From Lachnospiraceae bacterium (GTDB lineage: Bacteria; Bacillota; Clostridia; Lachnospirales; Lachnospiraceae), in NCBI GenBank assembly GCA_024698555.1, contig JAILRI010000046.1:1-40510 (forward strand): a stretch of 40,510 nucleotides of DNA, read 5' to 3'. A program made the translations under genes and the position numbers. Positions 15,670 through 23,334 of the stretch are shown one piece after another; position 1 is the first letter of the stretch, and each line of letters starts with the position of its first letter. The notes under the pieces were generated by a model that worked only from the letters and a program-made list of their open reading frames with translations, had not been told where the DNA came from and searched no databases.

Positions 15670-16827
15670 TCAAGAGCTTGATTTTGCGTTTTTGTAAGTG
15701 TTGGATACAGCTATGACAGTAACTATTACCAGACCGATGATTACAGCAATCTTACCTGCGGTCGTTGCTCCTCCCAAGGAGATGTTATAAGCGGAATCAG
15801 GAAGTACCCCGGCAGCATCTGCAGCCGCAGTATCATTCAGAGTCTTGGAGGCTGCTGCGGAAGCCAGTCCGAAATTATGACTGAAAGCAGCTCCCGTGAT
15901 CAGGCCCAGAACCGTGACCGCGGAGTCTGAATTACCTTCACCTGCGAGGATAAGCTGCCTTAAGGGACAGCCACCGAGAAGCACACAGCAATAACCCACC
16001 AGCAGCATGCCGAGGAAATTCCATAAAATATCGAAATGAGCAACAACGTTGTACTGATTTGTTAAGCCTAAATTAAACTTACCGGTACATATATTAGCTA
16101 TTAACGCGGCGGCAAAGATGGAGACAAATCCGAGAATAAGCTTCTTTTCCCTGAACAGTATCAGATCTCTGATGCCTCCGACCATACACAGTCTGGTGTA
16201 CTGTGCCATACCGCCGACCAGAAGTCCGGCGATAAGTGATATTATAACCGCTGTATGTTTGGAACCGGGACCCGATTCGGAAAAAGCGATAAAAGCAGGT
16301 GCAGCGATGAGTAAAACGAGAGCGGCAACCTGAATAAAAGGAAATGCGATGCCGTCTGTAACAGGCTGCTTATAGGATCTTCCAAGGGAGAAGCCTTTAT
16401 TCAGGAAAAACACTCCTGCCAGTATTCCACAGACAAAACCGGCCAGACCGATCAGGGCATTCAGGTCTCCGGCAGCGAGTCTTAATATCATACGGAATGG
16501 ACAACCGAGGAATACCAGACAGCCGATCATCGCGAAAAAGCCGAGGACAAATCTGGTAAGAGGAGCCGAGCCGCCCTTGGGTCTGAATTCCTTTCTGATG
16601 AGAGAGAGAATAAATGATCCCAATACCAATCCTATGATCTCCGGCCTGATATACTGTACCGGAGCGGCAGAGTGGAGCTTCAAGGCACCGGCGGTGTCAC
16701 GTATGAAACAGGCGATGCAGAAGCCCATGTTGGCCGGATTCCCGAGCAGAACGAGCAAAACTGCTATAATGCCTGTGACCAGACCACATATGCAGATGAT
16801 TGGGAGTTCCTTTTTTGAGTTGTTCAT
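15670..16827 (-). CDS. yedE: YedE/YeeE-type membrane transporter (selenium cluster)
   Basis: A 385-aa polytopic protein with about ten hydrophobic helices and the internal two-fold duplication of the YeeE/YedE family. The conserved membrane cysteines are present: FLGCPFRM (Cys109) and LLGGCPLRQL (Cys287) are the repeated C-P-x-R signature, with extra cysteines in CIACFIRD (37, 40) and RLCMVGG (214). YeeE relatives import thiosulfate by passing it along membrane cysteines. The members next to SelD and YedF are annotated as selenium-metabolism membrane proteins and may import a Se or S species. TGAGGAAA precedes the start. The gene lies 22 bp after the cysteine desulfurase-like gene. Confidence 0.88.
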   Translation of the reverse strand: MNNSKKELPIICICGLVTGIIAVLLVLLGNPANMGFCIACFIRDTAGALKLHSAAPVQYIRPEIIGLVLGSFILSLIRKEFRPKGGSAPLTRFVLGFFAMIGCLVFLGCPFRMILRLAAGDLNALIGLAGFVCGILAGVFFLNKGFSLGRSYKQPVTDGIAFPFIQVAALVLLIAAPAFIAFSESGPGSKHTAVIISLIAGLLVGGMAQYTRLCMVGGIRDLILFREKKLILGFVSIFAAALIANICTGKFNLGLTNQYNVVAHFDILWNFLGMLLVGYCCVLLGGCPLRQLILAGEGNSDSAVTVLGLITGAAFSHNFGLASAAASKTLNDTAAADAAGVLPDSAYNISLGGATTAGKIAVIIGLVIVTVIAVSNTYKNAKSSS

Positions 16828-16849
16828 ATATATTTCCTCATACTAAAAA

Positions 16850-18025
16850 TTAAATCGAGATTAGATTACCCAACGCATTTATACAATAATCTATTTCATC
16901 ATCTGTGTTATAATAACCTAAGGAGAATCTTACTGTACCGACGGGATAAGTGCCGAGCGTACGGTGTGCCTCGGGAGCACAGTGAAGACCTGAGCGGGTC
17001 CATATGCCATATTCGTCGGAAAGTCTGCGGCATAATACTGCGGGGTCCATGGCGCTGCATACAAGAGATACTACCGGCAACGGGCCGTTTCCGTAAATAC
17101 AGATTCCCTTGATATTACGAAGTGCGGTAAGGAATCTTTCCTTAAGGAGATTTTCTTTGTTTAATATATTACTTACACCAACTGTTAAAACATAATTTAA
17201 ACTTTCCTTCAGGCCAAAAATGCCGGGGATGTTAAGCGTACCAGCTTCAAAGCGGTCAGGAAGATGATCCGGCATAGTGAGCAGATGAGAGTCACTTCCG
17301 GTTCCGCCTTCAACTATAGTGGATAATTCATGCGACAGACGATCTGAGATTATAAAACCTCCGATGCCCTGAGGACCCATGAGTCCCTTATGACCCGAAA
17401 AGCACAGACCGTCAATATTCATGGCGCGAACATCGATCGGAACCAGTCCTGCGGTCTGCGCAGCATCCACAATAAGAAATAATCCATGTTCACGGCAAAA
17501 ATCCCCTGCGGCTTCTACAGGGAGAAGACTCCCCGTAATGTTCGAACCGTGAGTCATGACAACGGCTCTTAACGACCTGGAGACATCGTCATGGGCTGAA
17601 AGAAGGATATGGTTAAGCTGTTCATACATTTCATCGTACGAGAGCTGTCCGTCAGGATCACATTGAATGGTGTACAGTGTAATATCTCCTTTACCGCAAA
17701 GAGAATACAGAGGACGCATGACCGAATTATGTTCCATGGAAGTGGTCATAAACACGTCTCCTTTGCGTGCAATACCCTTTATGAGCATATTTAAGCTCCA
17801 GGTATCACCGGGAGTAAATATGACGTTACGTTCGTCAGGCGCGTTAAAAAGCTGTTTCAGCAATTGTCTTGCATCGAAAAGAACGTTTTCTGCCTCCAGC
17901 GCTCCGGGATAGCTGCCCCTTCCCGGGTTACATCCATTGGCGGCGAAATAAGCGGAAACAGCGTCTGCTACCGCAGCCGGCTTGGGAAAACTCGTAGCGG
18001 CATTGTCAAAATATATATTTTTCAT
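16850..18025 (-). CDS. Cysteine desulfurase / selenocysteine lyase-like class V aminotransferase
   Basis: A 391-aa PLP enzyme. It starts MKNIYFDNAATSFPKP, typical of the family, and has EHNS (His99), DAAQ (187-190), the PLP lysine in SGHKG (Lys213) and the catalytic cysteine in RSGLHCAP (Cys349). Such enzymes release sulfur from cysteine or selenium from selenocysteine as a Cys-bound persulfide or perselenide. As first gene of the selenium cluster it could provide Se or S for the carrier proteins and SelD. The start codon has no clear ribosome binding site, and a promoter-like sequence ends only 7 nt upstream, so translation may be leaderless. Confidence 0.92.
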   Translation of the reverse strand: MKNIYFDNAATSFPKPAAVADAVSAYFAANGCNPGRGSYPGALEAENVLFDARQLLKQLFNAPDERNVIFTPGDTWSLNMLIKGIARKGDVFMTTSMEHNSVMRPLYSLCGKGDITLYTIQCDPDGQLSYDEMYEQLNHILLSAHDDVSRSLRAVVMTHGSNITGSLLPVEAAGDFCREHGLFLIVDAAQTAGLVPIDVRAMNIDGLCFSGHKGLMGPQGIGGFIISDRLSHELSTIVEGGTGSDSHLLTMPDHLPDRFEAGTLNIPGIFGLKESLNYVLTVGVSNILNKENLLKERFLTALRNIKGICIYGNGPLPVVSLVCSAMDPAVLCRRLSDEYGIWTRSGLHCAPEAHRTLGTYPVGTVRFSLGYYNTDDEIDYCINALGNLISI

Positions 18026-18032
18026 GTTAATT

Positions 18033-18061
18033 ATGATATCACAGCGCTTTTACGAATTCAA
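18033..18061 (-). promoter_or_regulatory. Possible promoter of the selenium operon
   Basis: On the minus strand: TTGAAT (18056-18061), a 17-nt spacer and TATCAT (18033-18038). The -10 box ends 7 nt before the ATG at 18025, so transcription would begin at or next to the start codon. Confidence 0.4.
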
Positions 18062-18082
18062 TAACAATAATTGCTGCGGTAC

Positions 18083-18110
18083 TTGACTTTATCGAGCACC
18101 GATGTAAAAT
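18083..18110 (+). promoter_or_regulatory. Possible rarA promoter
   Basis: TTGACT (18083-18088), a 16-nt spacer and TAAAAT (18105-18110), 39 bp before the GTG start. Confidence 0.45.
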
Positions 18111-18149
18111 TATATCCAGTGTTTATTATATCCGAATGGAGAAAATCAA

Positions 18150-19481
18150 GTGGATCTATTTGATTATATGAAGGATAAGAACCGGGAAAAGGAATCCCCG
18201 CTTGCATCCAGGATGAGACCGACTTCTCTTGACGAAGTGGTCGGTCAGGAACATATCCTGGGCAGGGACAAGCTGCTTTACAGGGCTATAAAGGCAGATC
18301 GTCTGAGTTCCGTGATATTTTTCGGACCTCCCGGAACCGGAAAGACTTCTTTGGCCAGAGTCATAGCTGCAAGCACCAGCTGTGAGTTCAGGCAGATCAA
18401 CGCTACCTCTGCCGGCAAGAAGGATATGGAGGATGTCGTGACCGAGGCTCAAAAGCTTTACGGAGGATACGGCAGACGTACCATGCTCTTCATAGATGAG
18501 ATACATCGTTTTAATAAGGGACAGCAGGACTATTTACTGCCCTTTGTTGAGGACGGCACCGTGATCCTTATCGGGGCGACTACGGAAAATCCATATTTTG
18601 AGGTCAATCAGGCTTTACTTTCCAGGTCAGTCATTTTCGAACTGAAACCGCTCACAAAAGAAAACATCGAAGAGCTTATCAAAAGAGCTCTTACTGATGA
18701 GAAGAAAGGACTGGGAGCATATCACGCCGTGATAGACGATGATGCTCTTGACTTTCTTGCAGATGCTGCAAACGGAGATGCCAGAGCAGCTTTAAACGCC
18801 ATAGAACTGGGAGTTCTGACTACAGAACGGGAAGCTGACGAGCGTATTCATATCGATCTGAAGACTGCGTCAGAATGTATACAGAAGCGTGTTATCAGGT
18901 ATGATAAGGATGGGGACAATCATTATGATACTATATCGGCATTTATAAAGAGCATGAGAGGCTCCGATCCGGACGCGGCAATATATTATCTTGCCAGGAT
19001 GCTATATGCGGGCGAGGATATCAAATTCATTGCCAGACGTATAGTGATATGTGCCTCGGAGGATGTGTCCAATGCGGACCCTATGGCGCTGGTCGTTGCT
19101 ACATCGGCTTTCCTGGCTGTGGAAAGGATAGGAATGCCCGAATCGCGGATCATGCTGGCTCAGGCGGCAGCATATGTCGCGTGCGCTCCGAAATCCAACT
19201 CTGCGATCTGTGCCATAGATGACGCCCTTGCGGATGTTGGCAGCCGTAAAACGCCGAAAGTCCCTGCGCATCTTATGGACGCGCATTATAAAGGTGCTGC
19301 GAAGCTGGGACATGGCCTTGATTACGAATATGCCCATGACTTCAAGAATCATTTCAGCGCGCAGCGATACCTGCCTGATGAGCTGGCGGGAACAGTTTTT
19401 TACCGTTTAAGCGGTATGGGATATGAAGCCAAGCTGGAGGAATACCTTCACAAGATCAGACATGAAGCGGGATTGGAATAA
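18150..19481 (+). CDS. rarA: Replication-associated recombination protein A (RarA/MgsA)
   Basis: A 443-aa AAA+ ATPase of the clamp-loader/RuvB-like group that acts at stalled replication forks. Visible features are SRMRPTSLDEVVGQEHILG, Walker A GPPGTGKTS (59-67), Walker B MLFIDEIHRFNKGQQD (Asp116, Glu117), sensor-1 IGATTENP, LLSRS, then the tetramerising C-terminal domain with MRGSDPDAAIYYLARM and YVACAPKSNS. Length and motif order are standard. The start is a GTG preceded by GGAGA. The small membrane-protein gene 16 bp downstream is probably co-transcribed. Confidence 0.97.
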   Translation: MDLFDYMKDKNREKESPLASRMRPTSLDEVVGQEHILGRDKLLYRAIKADRLSSVIFFGPPGTGKTSLARVIAASTSCEFRQINATSAGKKDMEDVVTEAQKLYGGYGRRTMLFIDEIHRFNKGQQDYLLPFVEDGTVILIGATTENPYFEVNQALLSRSVIFELKPLTKENIEELIKRALTDEKKGLGAYHAVIDDDALDFLADAANGDARAALNAIELGVLTTEREADERIHIDLKTASECIQKRVIRYDKDGDNHYDTISAFIKSMRGSDPDAAIYYLARMLYAGEDIKFIARRIVICASEDVSNADPMALVVATSAFLAVERIGMPESRIMLAQAAAYVACAPKSNSAICAIDDALADVGSRKTPKVPAHLMDAHYKGAAKLGHGLDYEYAHDFKNHFSAQRYLPDELAGTVFYRLSGMGYEAKLEEYLHKIRHEAGLE

Positions 19482-19497
19482 AAAGGAGAGTAAGCAT

Positions 19498-19722
19498 ATG
19501 GAGAAATTTGCGAAAATTAAAAGGATCGCCGCCCTGATAGGCGTGATCCTGCTGGTCGGAATGTATATCGTAGTGCTCATAGCAGCGCTGGGAAAATGGG
19601 AAAATGCCCATTCCGTGTTTATGACCGCGCTCTACGCCACTATAGTGGTGCCGGTGATCATATATATACTGCAGGTGATCTATAAAGCGGCTGACAAGAA
19701 TAATAAAAAAGACGGTCAGTAA
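19498..19722 (+). CDS. Small two-helix membrane protein
   Basis: A 74-aa protein with two hydrophobic helices (about 10-31 and 42-63) flanked by basic ends. AAAAGGAGAG lies 8 nt before the ATG at 19498; a longer frame from 19423 would run through the end of rarA. It is 16 bp after rarA and overlaps the end of the convergent Lit-family gene by 7 bp. The family is unrecognised. Confidence 0.75.
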   Translation: MEKFAKIKRIAALIGVILLVGMYIVVLIAALGKWENAHSVFMTALYATIVVPVIIYILQVIYKAADKNNKKDGQ

Positions 19723-20426
19723 TAATAGTTTTTCTTGGGAGGGAGCAGCCGGACTTCTTTACGGTTCTTACGGCGGAACAGCCAGATAAGGATGACAGTG
19801 ACCGCTCCTATGATCACAGTTGCTGCTATTATCATACCGCATTGCATAAAGAAGCTTTCGGGAAGTATATTAATGACCGGATCGGTGGCCGGGTCAAACA
19901 TCCAGTCTCCGTTTTTAAAAGCCAGCAGATGGAACAAAGTAAACATCGCGTTAAAATTGATCAGCGCGAATATTACAAACAACACCGGAATAACAAGGGC
20001 AACTATACCTGCAACAAGCAGATAGCGGGTTTCGTTGCTCTTTTTTTTGATGATGAATGAAACAATGCATATCACAAGGCTTATCAGACCTACGATGTAA
20101 ATGACGTTAAATATATGCTTGACCTCTGCAAAATGTGAGATGCCTGAGGCTGAAGCCCGCAGTGACGGAAAAGTAAGCTCACCCTTAAAGAACGGCGAGC
20201 AGTAATCTATGAGAGCGTTGTAATTTTCTTTGATAACTACGGCGTTGAGCCCGGATTCGCCGGGAATGTCGAACCAGGTGATATCAAGATAGTATAAAGG
20301 ACGAAGATTGATAGCCAGAGCAAGACCGACCGCGATAAGCGCCAAAAGAAAACAGATACCTGTCGGGATATCCGTCCAATGAAAGCCTTCTTTGGGCTCA
20401 AAGGGAATGTCACGGGTTTTCTTCAA
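19716..20426 (-). CDS. lit: Lit-family lipoprotein intramolecular transacylase (TIGR01906/DUF1461)
   Basis: A 236-aa integral membrane protein with four hydrophobic helices (about 22-40, 107-126, 136-157 and 197-216). It carries the family hallmarks: GISHFAEVKHIF (His98, His104) after a long extracellular loop, and FHLLAFKNGDWMFDPATDP (His166) followed by ILPESFF. Lit enzymes move an acyl chain from the glycerol to the N-terminus of the lipoprotein cysteine, making lyso-form lipoproteins; two histidines are essential in the studied enzyme, matched here by the His98 region and His166. The start is a TTG with GAAGGAG 7 nt upstream. The promoter contains a copper-box-like palindrome. It is unrelated by strand to rarA and sits downstream of the FliK-like gene. 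Confidence 0.82.
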   Translation of the reverse strand: MKKTRDIPFEPKEGFHWTDIPTGICFLLALIAVGLALAINLRPLYYLDITWFDIPGESGLNAVVIKENYNALIDYCSPFFKGELTFPSLRASASGISHFAEVKHIFNVIYIVGLISLVICIVSFIIKKKSNETRYLLVAGIVALVIPVLFVIFALINFNAMFTLFHLLAFKNGDWMFDPATDPVINILPESFFMQCGMIIAATVIIGAVTVILIWLFRRKNRKEVRLLPPKKNYYY

Positions 20427-20459
20427 CTGTACTACTCCTTCGTCTGTAGATTATTCTGT

Positions 20460-20488
20460 AGTATACCACAACTGTAGACTAATATCAA
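20460..20488 (-). promoter_or_regulatory. Near-consensus lit promoter with an internal palindrome
   Basis: On the minus strand: TTGATA (20483-20488), a 17-nt spacer and TATACT (20460-20465). The spacer holds CTACAGTTGTGG (20466-20477), matching the CopY-type box TACANNTGTA at 9 of 10 positions. CTACAG is repeated twice more downstream of it. Confidence 0.7.
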
Positions 20489-20505
20489 GTGGCAGATGGT
20501 GTTTT

Positions 20506-22488
20506 TTATGCCTTTGTATCAAAATTGTATTTGGTCTCTGCAGAAGGCGCGGCACCGTTTGAAGAAGCGGCCATGCTGCCGGCTGCGTCCTCCGCGGCAT
20601 CTTCTTTCAGCTTTTGGGCGGGGCTGAAAGTGGCGTTTAACAGGTAATTCTTTGCTTCAAGCTTATCGTTAAGCTCTTCCACATTATCTTTAAGTATTTC
20701 ACCGGCCGGTTCTTCGGAGTAAAAGCGCGCATTTAAATTGCGGTCGGTAAGCTCTAAGTGGATATCCACAGGACCGAGATTGGGCATATTCAGATGCAGC
20801 AGGGCACTGGTGCCCTTTGACTGGATACGGTTTCGATTTCTGGCGTAAACATACAGCCCGGATTCTCCCTCTCCTTCGGAAAATTTTACAGGCAGCTCAA
20901 AATGAGGGTACATCTGATTAAGCCGGTACAGTGTATCCAGACTTTTCTGGGCATGAGAGGCTTTATCCGAAAGCTTCCCGGCAGATGATGCTTCGTCGGG
21001 GATGTTTTTCAAACGGTTCAAAAACTCGTATGTACGTTTATAGAGCTCTTTGACACTGTCCTTGCCAAGTTTGTCCGGGTTGAGCGATAAGGCGCTTTTG
21101 AGGGCTTTCTTCAGTTCGGCTCCGGACATGGCTTTAAACTCATCACTAAGGAGTCTGTGAAGTCCGGTTCTGTCGGGACTGCCTTCCATGGCGTTGGAAA
21201 AAACGCCTTCCGCTTTCTGGGCAGATTCCATGTTGGCGCTGCTTAAATCTTCCCAAAGCATATCCAGATTCCGTACATCTGTTTGAGAAGCAGTGCCGGA
21301 TGTGTTTTCATGGATCGCTGTAAATGATTGTGACTGTGACGGATCGGCAAACGAAGAATGCGAGAAAGTGCCCTCACCTGCTGAAGCGCCTGCGTCGTGC
21401 TGCAATACCGGCTTATCGGCACCGGTTACTACACGATATGGATGTGAAAAAGGCGTCAGGGGAGGCATCTGTCCGCCTGATGCCGTTTCGGGATGAGTAA
21501 CCGCACCGGATAAAGCGGGCGCGGAAACAGCCGGATTGATCTGTCCTTCGGGCGTTCCTGCCAAAGCCTGCGCGCTTTCGACTTCACCGGCAGGCGCGTT
21601 CGCGATCCTTTCAACGACATTTGAGATGTCCTCAGATGTTGTGGGAGAGGGAGCGGCCAAAGAAACCGTATCGTTTCCGACATTGGAAAGAAGCGCGTTT
21701 ATACCGGAAATATCCTGCGGATTTATATGACCTGTATCAGCGGGGCGTTCAGGGGAAGCTGTATGGAAAACTGTTTCGGGAAGCCCGGAGCTGACATCGG
21801 AACCGGAGGGCCCGGCATGAATTGAACCATCAGAAGTTTCCTGTGATACGGGAAGGTTTAAGGACTCACTTTGCTCAGGTTGCTCTGCTTCACGGGCGGC
21901 GACCACTGTTTCAAAAACAGCTGATCTGATGGCTGTATCAAGCTCTTCGGGCAGATCGGCAGAGGAAATAAGGGTTTCGATCATATCCGCAACTTCATTG
22001 ATCTCGTCCGCAACTATTGCCGAATGCTCGTTAAAATCCTGCACCAGCCTGACATTGTCATTGGTCAGTTCTATCCCGGATTTAGCCATATTAACGAGAA
22101 CTCCGGCGGGCACATCGGGATGTGTACTGATACCGGTCAGCATATTACGGATACTTTCCTTGCCTATCGACATACCGTTATCGAGCAGTAGCATGGCTAC
22201 GGAAAGATTGGTGGGAGTCTGGGCAAGACCTGCTTCATTCAGAGCCTTGGCGATCGTGGAAGAATATGTGTTTCCTCCCCCGGTATAATTTTCGGACAAG
22301 AGCCTCGCAAGCATACGGGTTTCGGGCGATATTTCCACAGTACTGTTTTTGGACGTTACCTGTGACGTATCGGCAGCATTTTCGGACGTTGAAACATTGG
22401 AGCTTTCAGCGCCGTTTTTTGCCACAGTGTTTTGGCTTCTGGGATTTGTTATATCTGAAGCCGCAATATGATTGTCCGATATCAGCAT
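20506..22488 (-). CDS. FliK-like flagellar hook-length control protein (low-complexity, Flg_hook-like C-terminus)
   Basis: A 660-aa, mostly disordered protein rich in Ser, Ala, Glu, Thr and Pro, with helical N-terminal stretches around residues 55-210. The C-terminal region (about 560-625) fits the Flg_hook pattern: SALLHLNMPNLGPVDIHLEL, then NARFYSEEPAGEILKDNVEE and LNDKLEAKNYLLNATF. In FliK this domain contacts the export gate FlhB and stops hook growth, while the long middle acts as a ruler. No other flagellar gene is visible, so this may be an orphan or a relative with another role. GGAGG lies 7 nt before the ATG. A consensus promoter and two TGTAA...TTACA sites lie upstream. Confidence 0.6.
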   Translation of the reverse strand: MLISDNHIAASDITNPRSQNTVAKNGAESSNVSTSENAADTSQVTSKNSTVEISPETRMLARLLSENYTGGGNTYSSTIAKALNEAGLAQTPTNLSVAMLLLDNGMSIGKESIRNMLTGISTHPDVPAGVLVNMAKSGIELTNDNVRLVQDFNEHSAIVADEINEVADMIETLISSADLPEELDTAIRSAVFETVVAAREAEQPEQSESLNLPVSQETSDGSIHAGPSGSDVSSGLPETVFHTASPERPADTGHINPQDISGINALLSNVGNDTVSLAAPSPTTSEDISNVVERIANAPAGEVESAQALAGTPEGQINPAVSAPALSGAVTHPETASGGQMPPLTPFSHPYRVVTGADKPVLQHDAGASAGEGTFSHSSFADPSQSQSFTAIHENTSGTASQTDVRNLDMLWEDLSSANMESAQKAEGVFSNAMEGSPDRTGLHRLLSDEFKAMSGAELKKALKSALSLNPDKLGKDSVKELYKRTYEFLNRLKNIPDEASSAGKLSDKASHAQKSLDTLYRLNQMYPHFELPVKFSEGEGESGLYVYARNRNRIQSKGTSALLHLNMPNLGPVDIHLELTDRNLNARFYSEEPAGEILKDNVEELNDKLEAKNYLLNATFSPAQKLKEDAAEDAAGSMAASSNGAAPSAETKYNFDTKA

Positions 22489-22566
22489 GTTATAACCTCC
22501 GGATTAATGATAGTCATGATAGATAAAGGCGTTATGGCTTTTGAAAACCGGGACATCTAAAAGTTA

Positions 22567-22582
22567 TGTAAGCGCTTTTACA
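22567..22582. promoter_or_regulatory. Operator-like site O1 between the FliK-like gene and the ABC operon
   Basis: TGTAAGCGCTTTTACA; on the minus strand it reads TGTAAAAGCGCTTACA. The TGTAA...TTACA half-sites match those near lacI and uxaB. With O2 it forms an imperfect direct repeat of about 22 bp period just downstream of the minus-strand -10 box. Confidence 0.55.
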
Positions 22583-22588
22583 ATTATA

Positions 22589-22603
22589 TGTAACTCTTTT
22601 ACA
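22589..22603. promoter_or_regulatory. Operator-like site O2, abutting the FliK-like promoter
   Basis: TGTAACTCTTTTACA; on the minus strand TGTAAAAGAGTTACA. It starts 1 nt after the minus-strand -10 hexamer (22605-22610), so it would cover the transcription start. Confidence 0.55.
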
Positions 22604-22604
22604 T

Positions 22605-22633
22605 ATTATAACACAGAAACCACGCGATTTCAA
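22605..22633 (-). promoter_or_regulatory. Promoter of the FliK-like gene
   Basis: On the minus strand: TTGAAA (22628-22633), a 17-nt spacer and TATAAT (22605-22610), about 115 bp upstream of the start codon. Confidence 0.65.
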
Positions 22634-22686
22634 ATGTGTTTTGTTAAAATTTTACATTGTGATGATACAACTGAAAGAAATTTTTG

Positions 22687-22715
22687 TTGACATACGTTAA
22701 AAAATGCTATATTAT
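22687..22715 (+). promoter_or_regulatory. Promoter of the ten-gene ABC operon
   Basis: TTGACA (22687-22692), a 17-nt spacer and TATTAT (22710-22715); TATAAT at 22715-22720 is too far for the same -35. The operator pair O1/O2 lies 84-120 bp upstream of it. Confidence 0.6.
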
Positions 22716-22752
22716 ATAATATACAAGCTAAAAGGATTACTTTATCTGTTAA

Positions 22753-23334
22753 ATGAAAGCACTTACATTTAATCAATACAGAATTACGAACATATTTATT
22801 CTGTCACTCATTTTTTTTATAGCTGAAACGCTTATTACCAGGGGTGCCCGTGAGTGGTTCCCTGAACTGCCGTATGTATTGTCACTGAACATTCTCTTTA
22901 TGAGTCTTGAGTTCATGCGCTGGAGAGCTTTTGGAGCCATTTCCGCTATAGTCGGAGGTGTGGCGTTCTGCATGGCATCCCGGGCGACACCCGGACAGTA
23001 CGCGGTATATTGCCTTGGCAATCTTATGGCGGCTGCTGTACTGATATATATTAAGTATATCGGCAGGAAGAAGGTCAGGGATAAGGTTGTTCTTACTGTA
23101 ATATATGTGACGCTGATCTTTGCGGCGGCGTGTCTGGGCAGATTTCTTACGGCTCTTATTCTGGGAGCGGACTTAAAAGCGCTGCTGGCCTTTGTGACCA
23201 CAGATATCTTAAGCTGGATGTTTGCACTTATCGGTGTTCTGGCGGCACGTAACGCGGAGGGATTATTTGAGGATCAGAAGGATTATCTGATGCGTCTTGA
23301 AAAAGAAAAACAGGAGGTCTCACATGAGGGCTAA
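22753..23334 (+). CDS. Six-helix membrane protein heading the ABC operon, function unknown
   Basis: A 193-aa protein with about six hydrophobic segments (roughly 13-27, 38-56, 60-76, 83-103, 112-138 and 142-166) and a charged cytoplasmic tail. Size and topology resemble ECF-transporter S components, but no diagnostic motif can be claimed and no EcfT or EcfA gene is nearby. It overlaps the first permease gene by 11 bp, which points to translational coupling. AAAGGATT is about 14 nt before the ATG, rather distant. As the first gene of the importer operon it may be an accessory or regulatory subunit. Confidence 0.75.
   Translation: MKALTFNQYRITNIFILSLIFFIAETLITRGAREWFPELPYVLSLNILFMSLEFMRWRAFGAISAIVGGVAFCMASRATPGQYAVYCLGNLMAAAVLIYIKYIGRKKVRDKVVLTVIYVTLIFAAACLGRFLTALILGADLKALLAFVTTDILSWMFALIGVLAARNAEGLFEDQKDYLMRLEKEKQEVSHEG

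Noticed and set aside
17530-17560. GTTCGAACC-like T-loop motif suggesting a tRNA
   Set aside because: It lies inside the desulfurase coding sequence and no acceptor or anticodon stems surround it.
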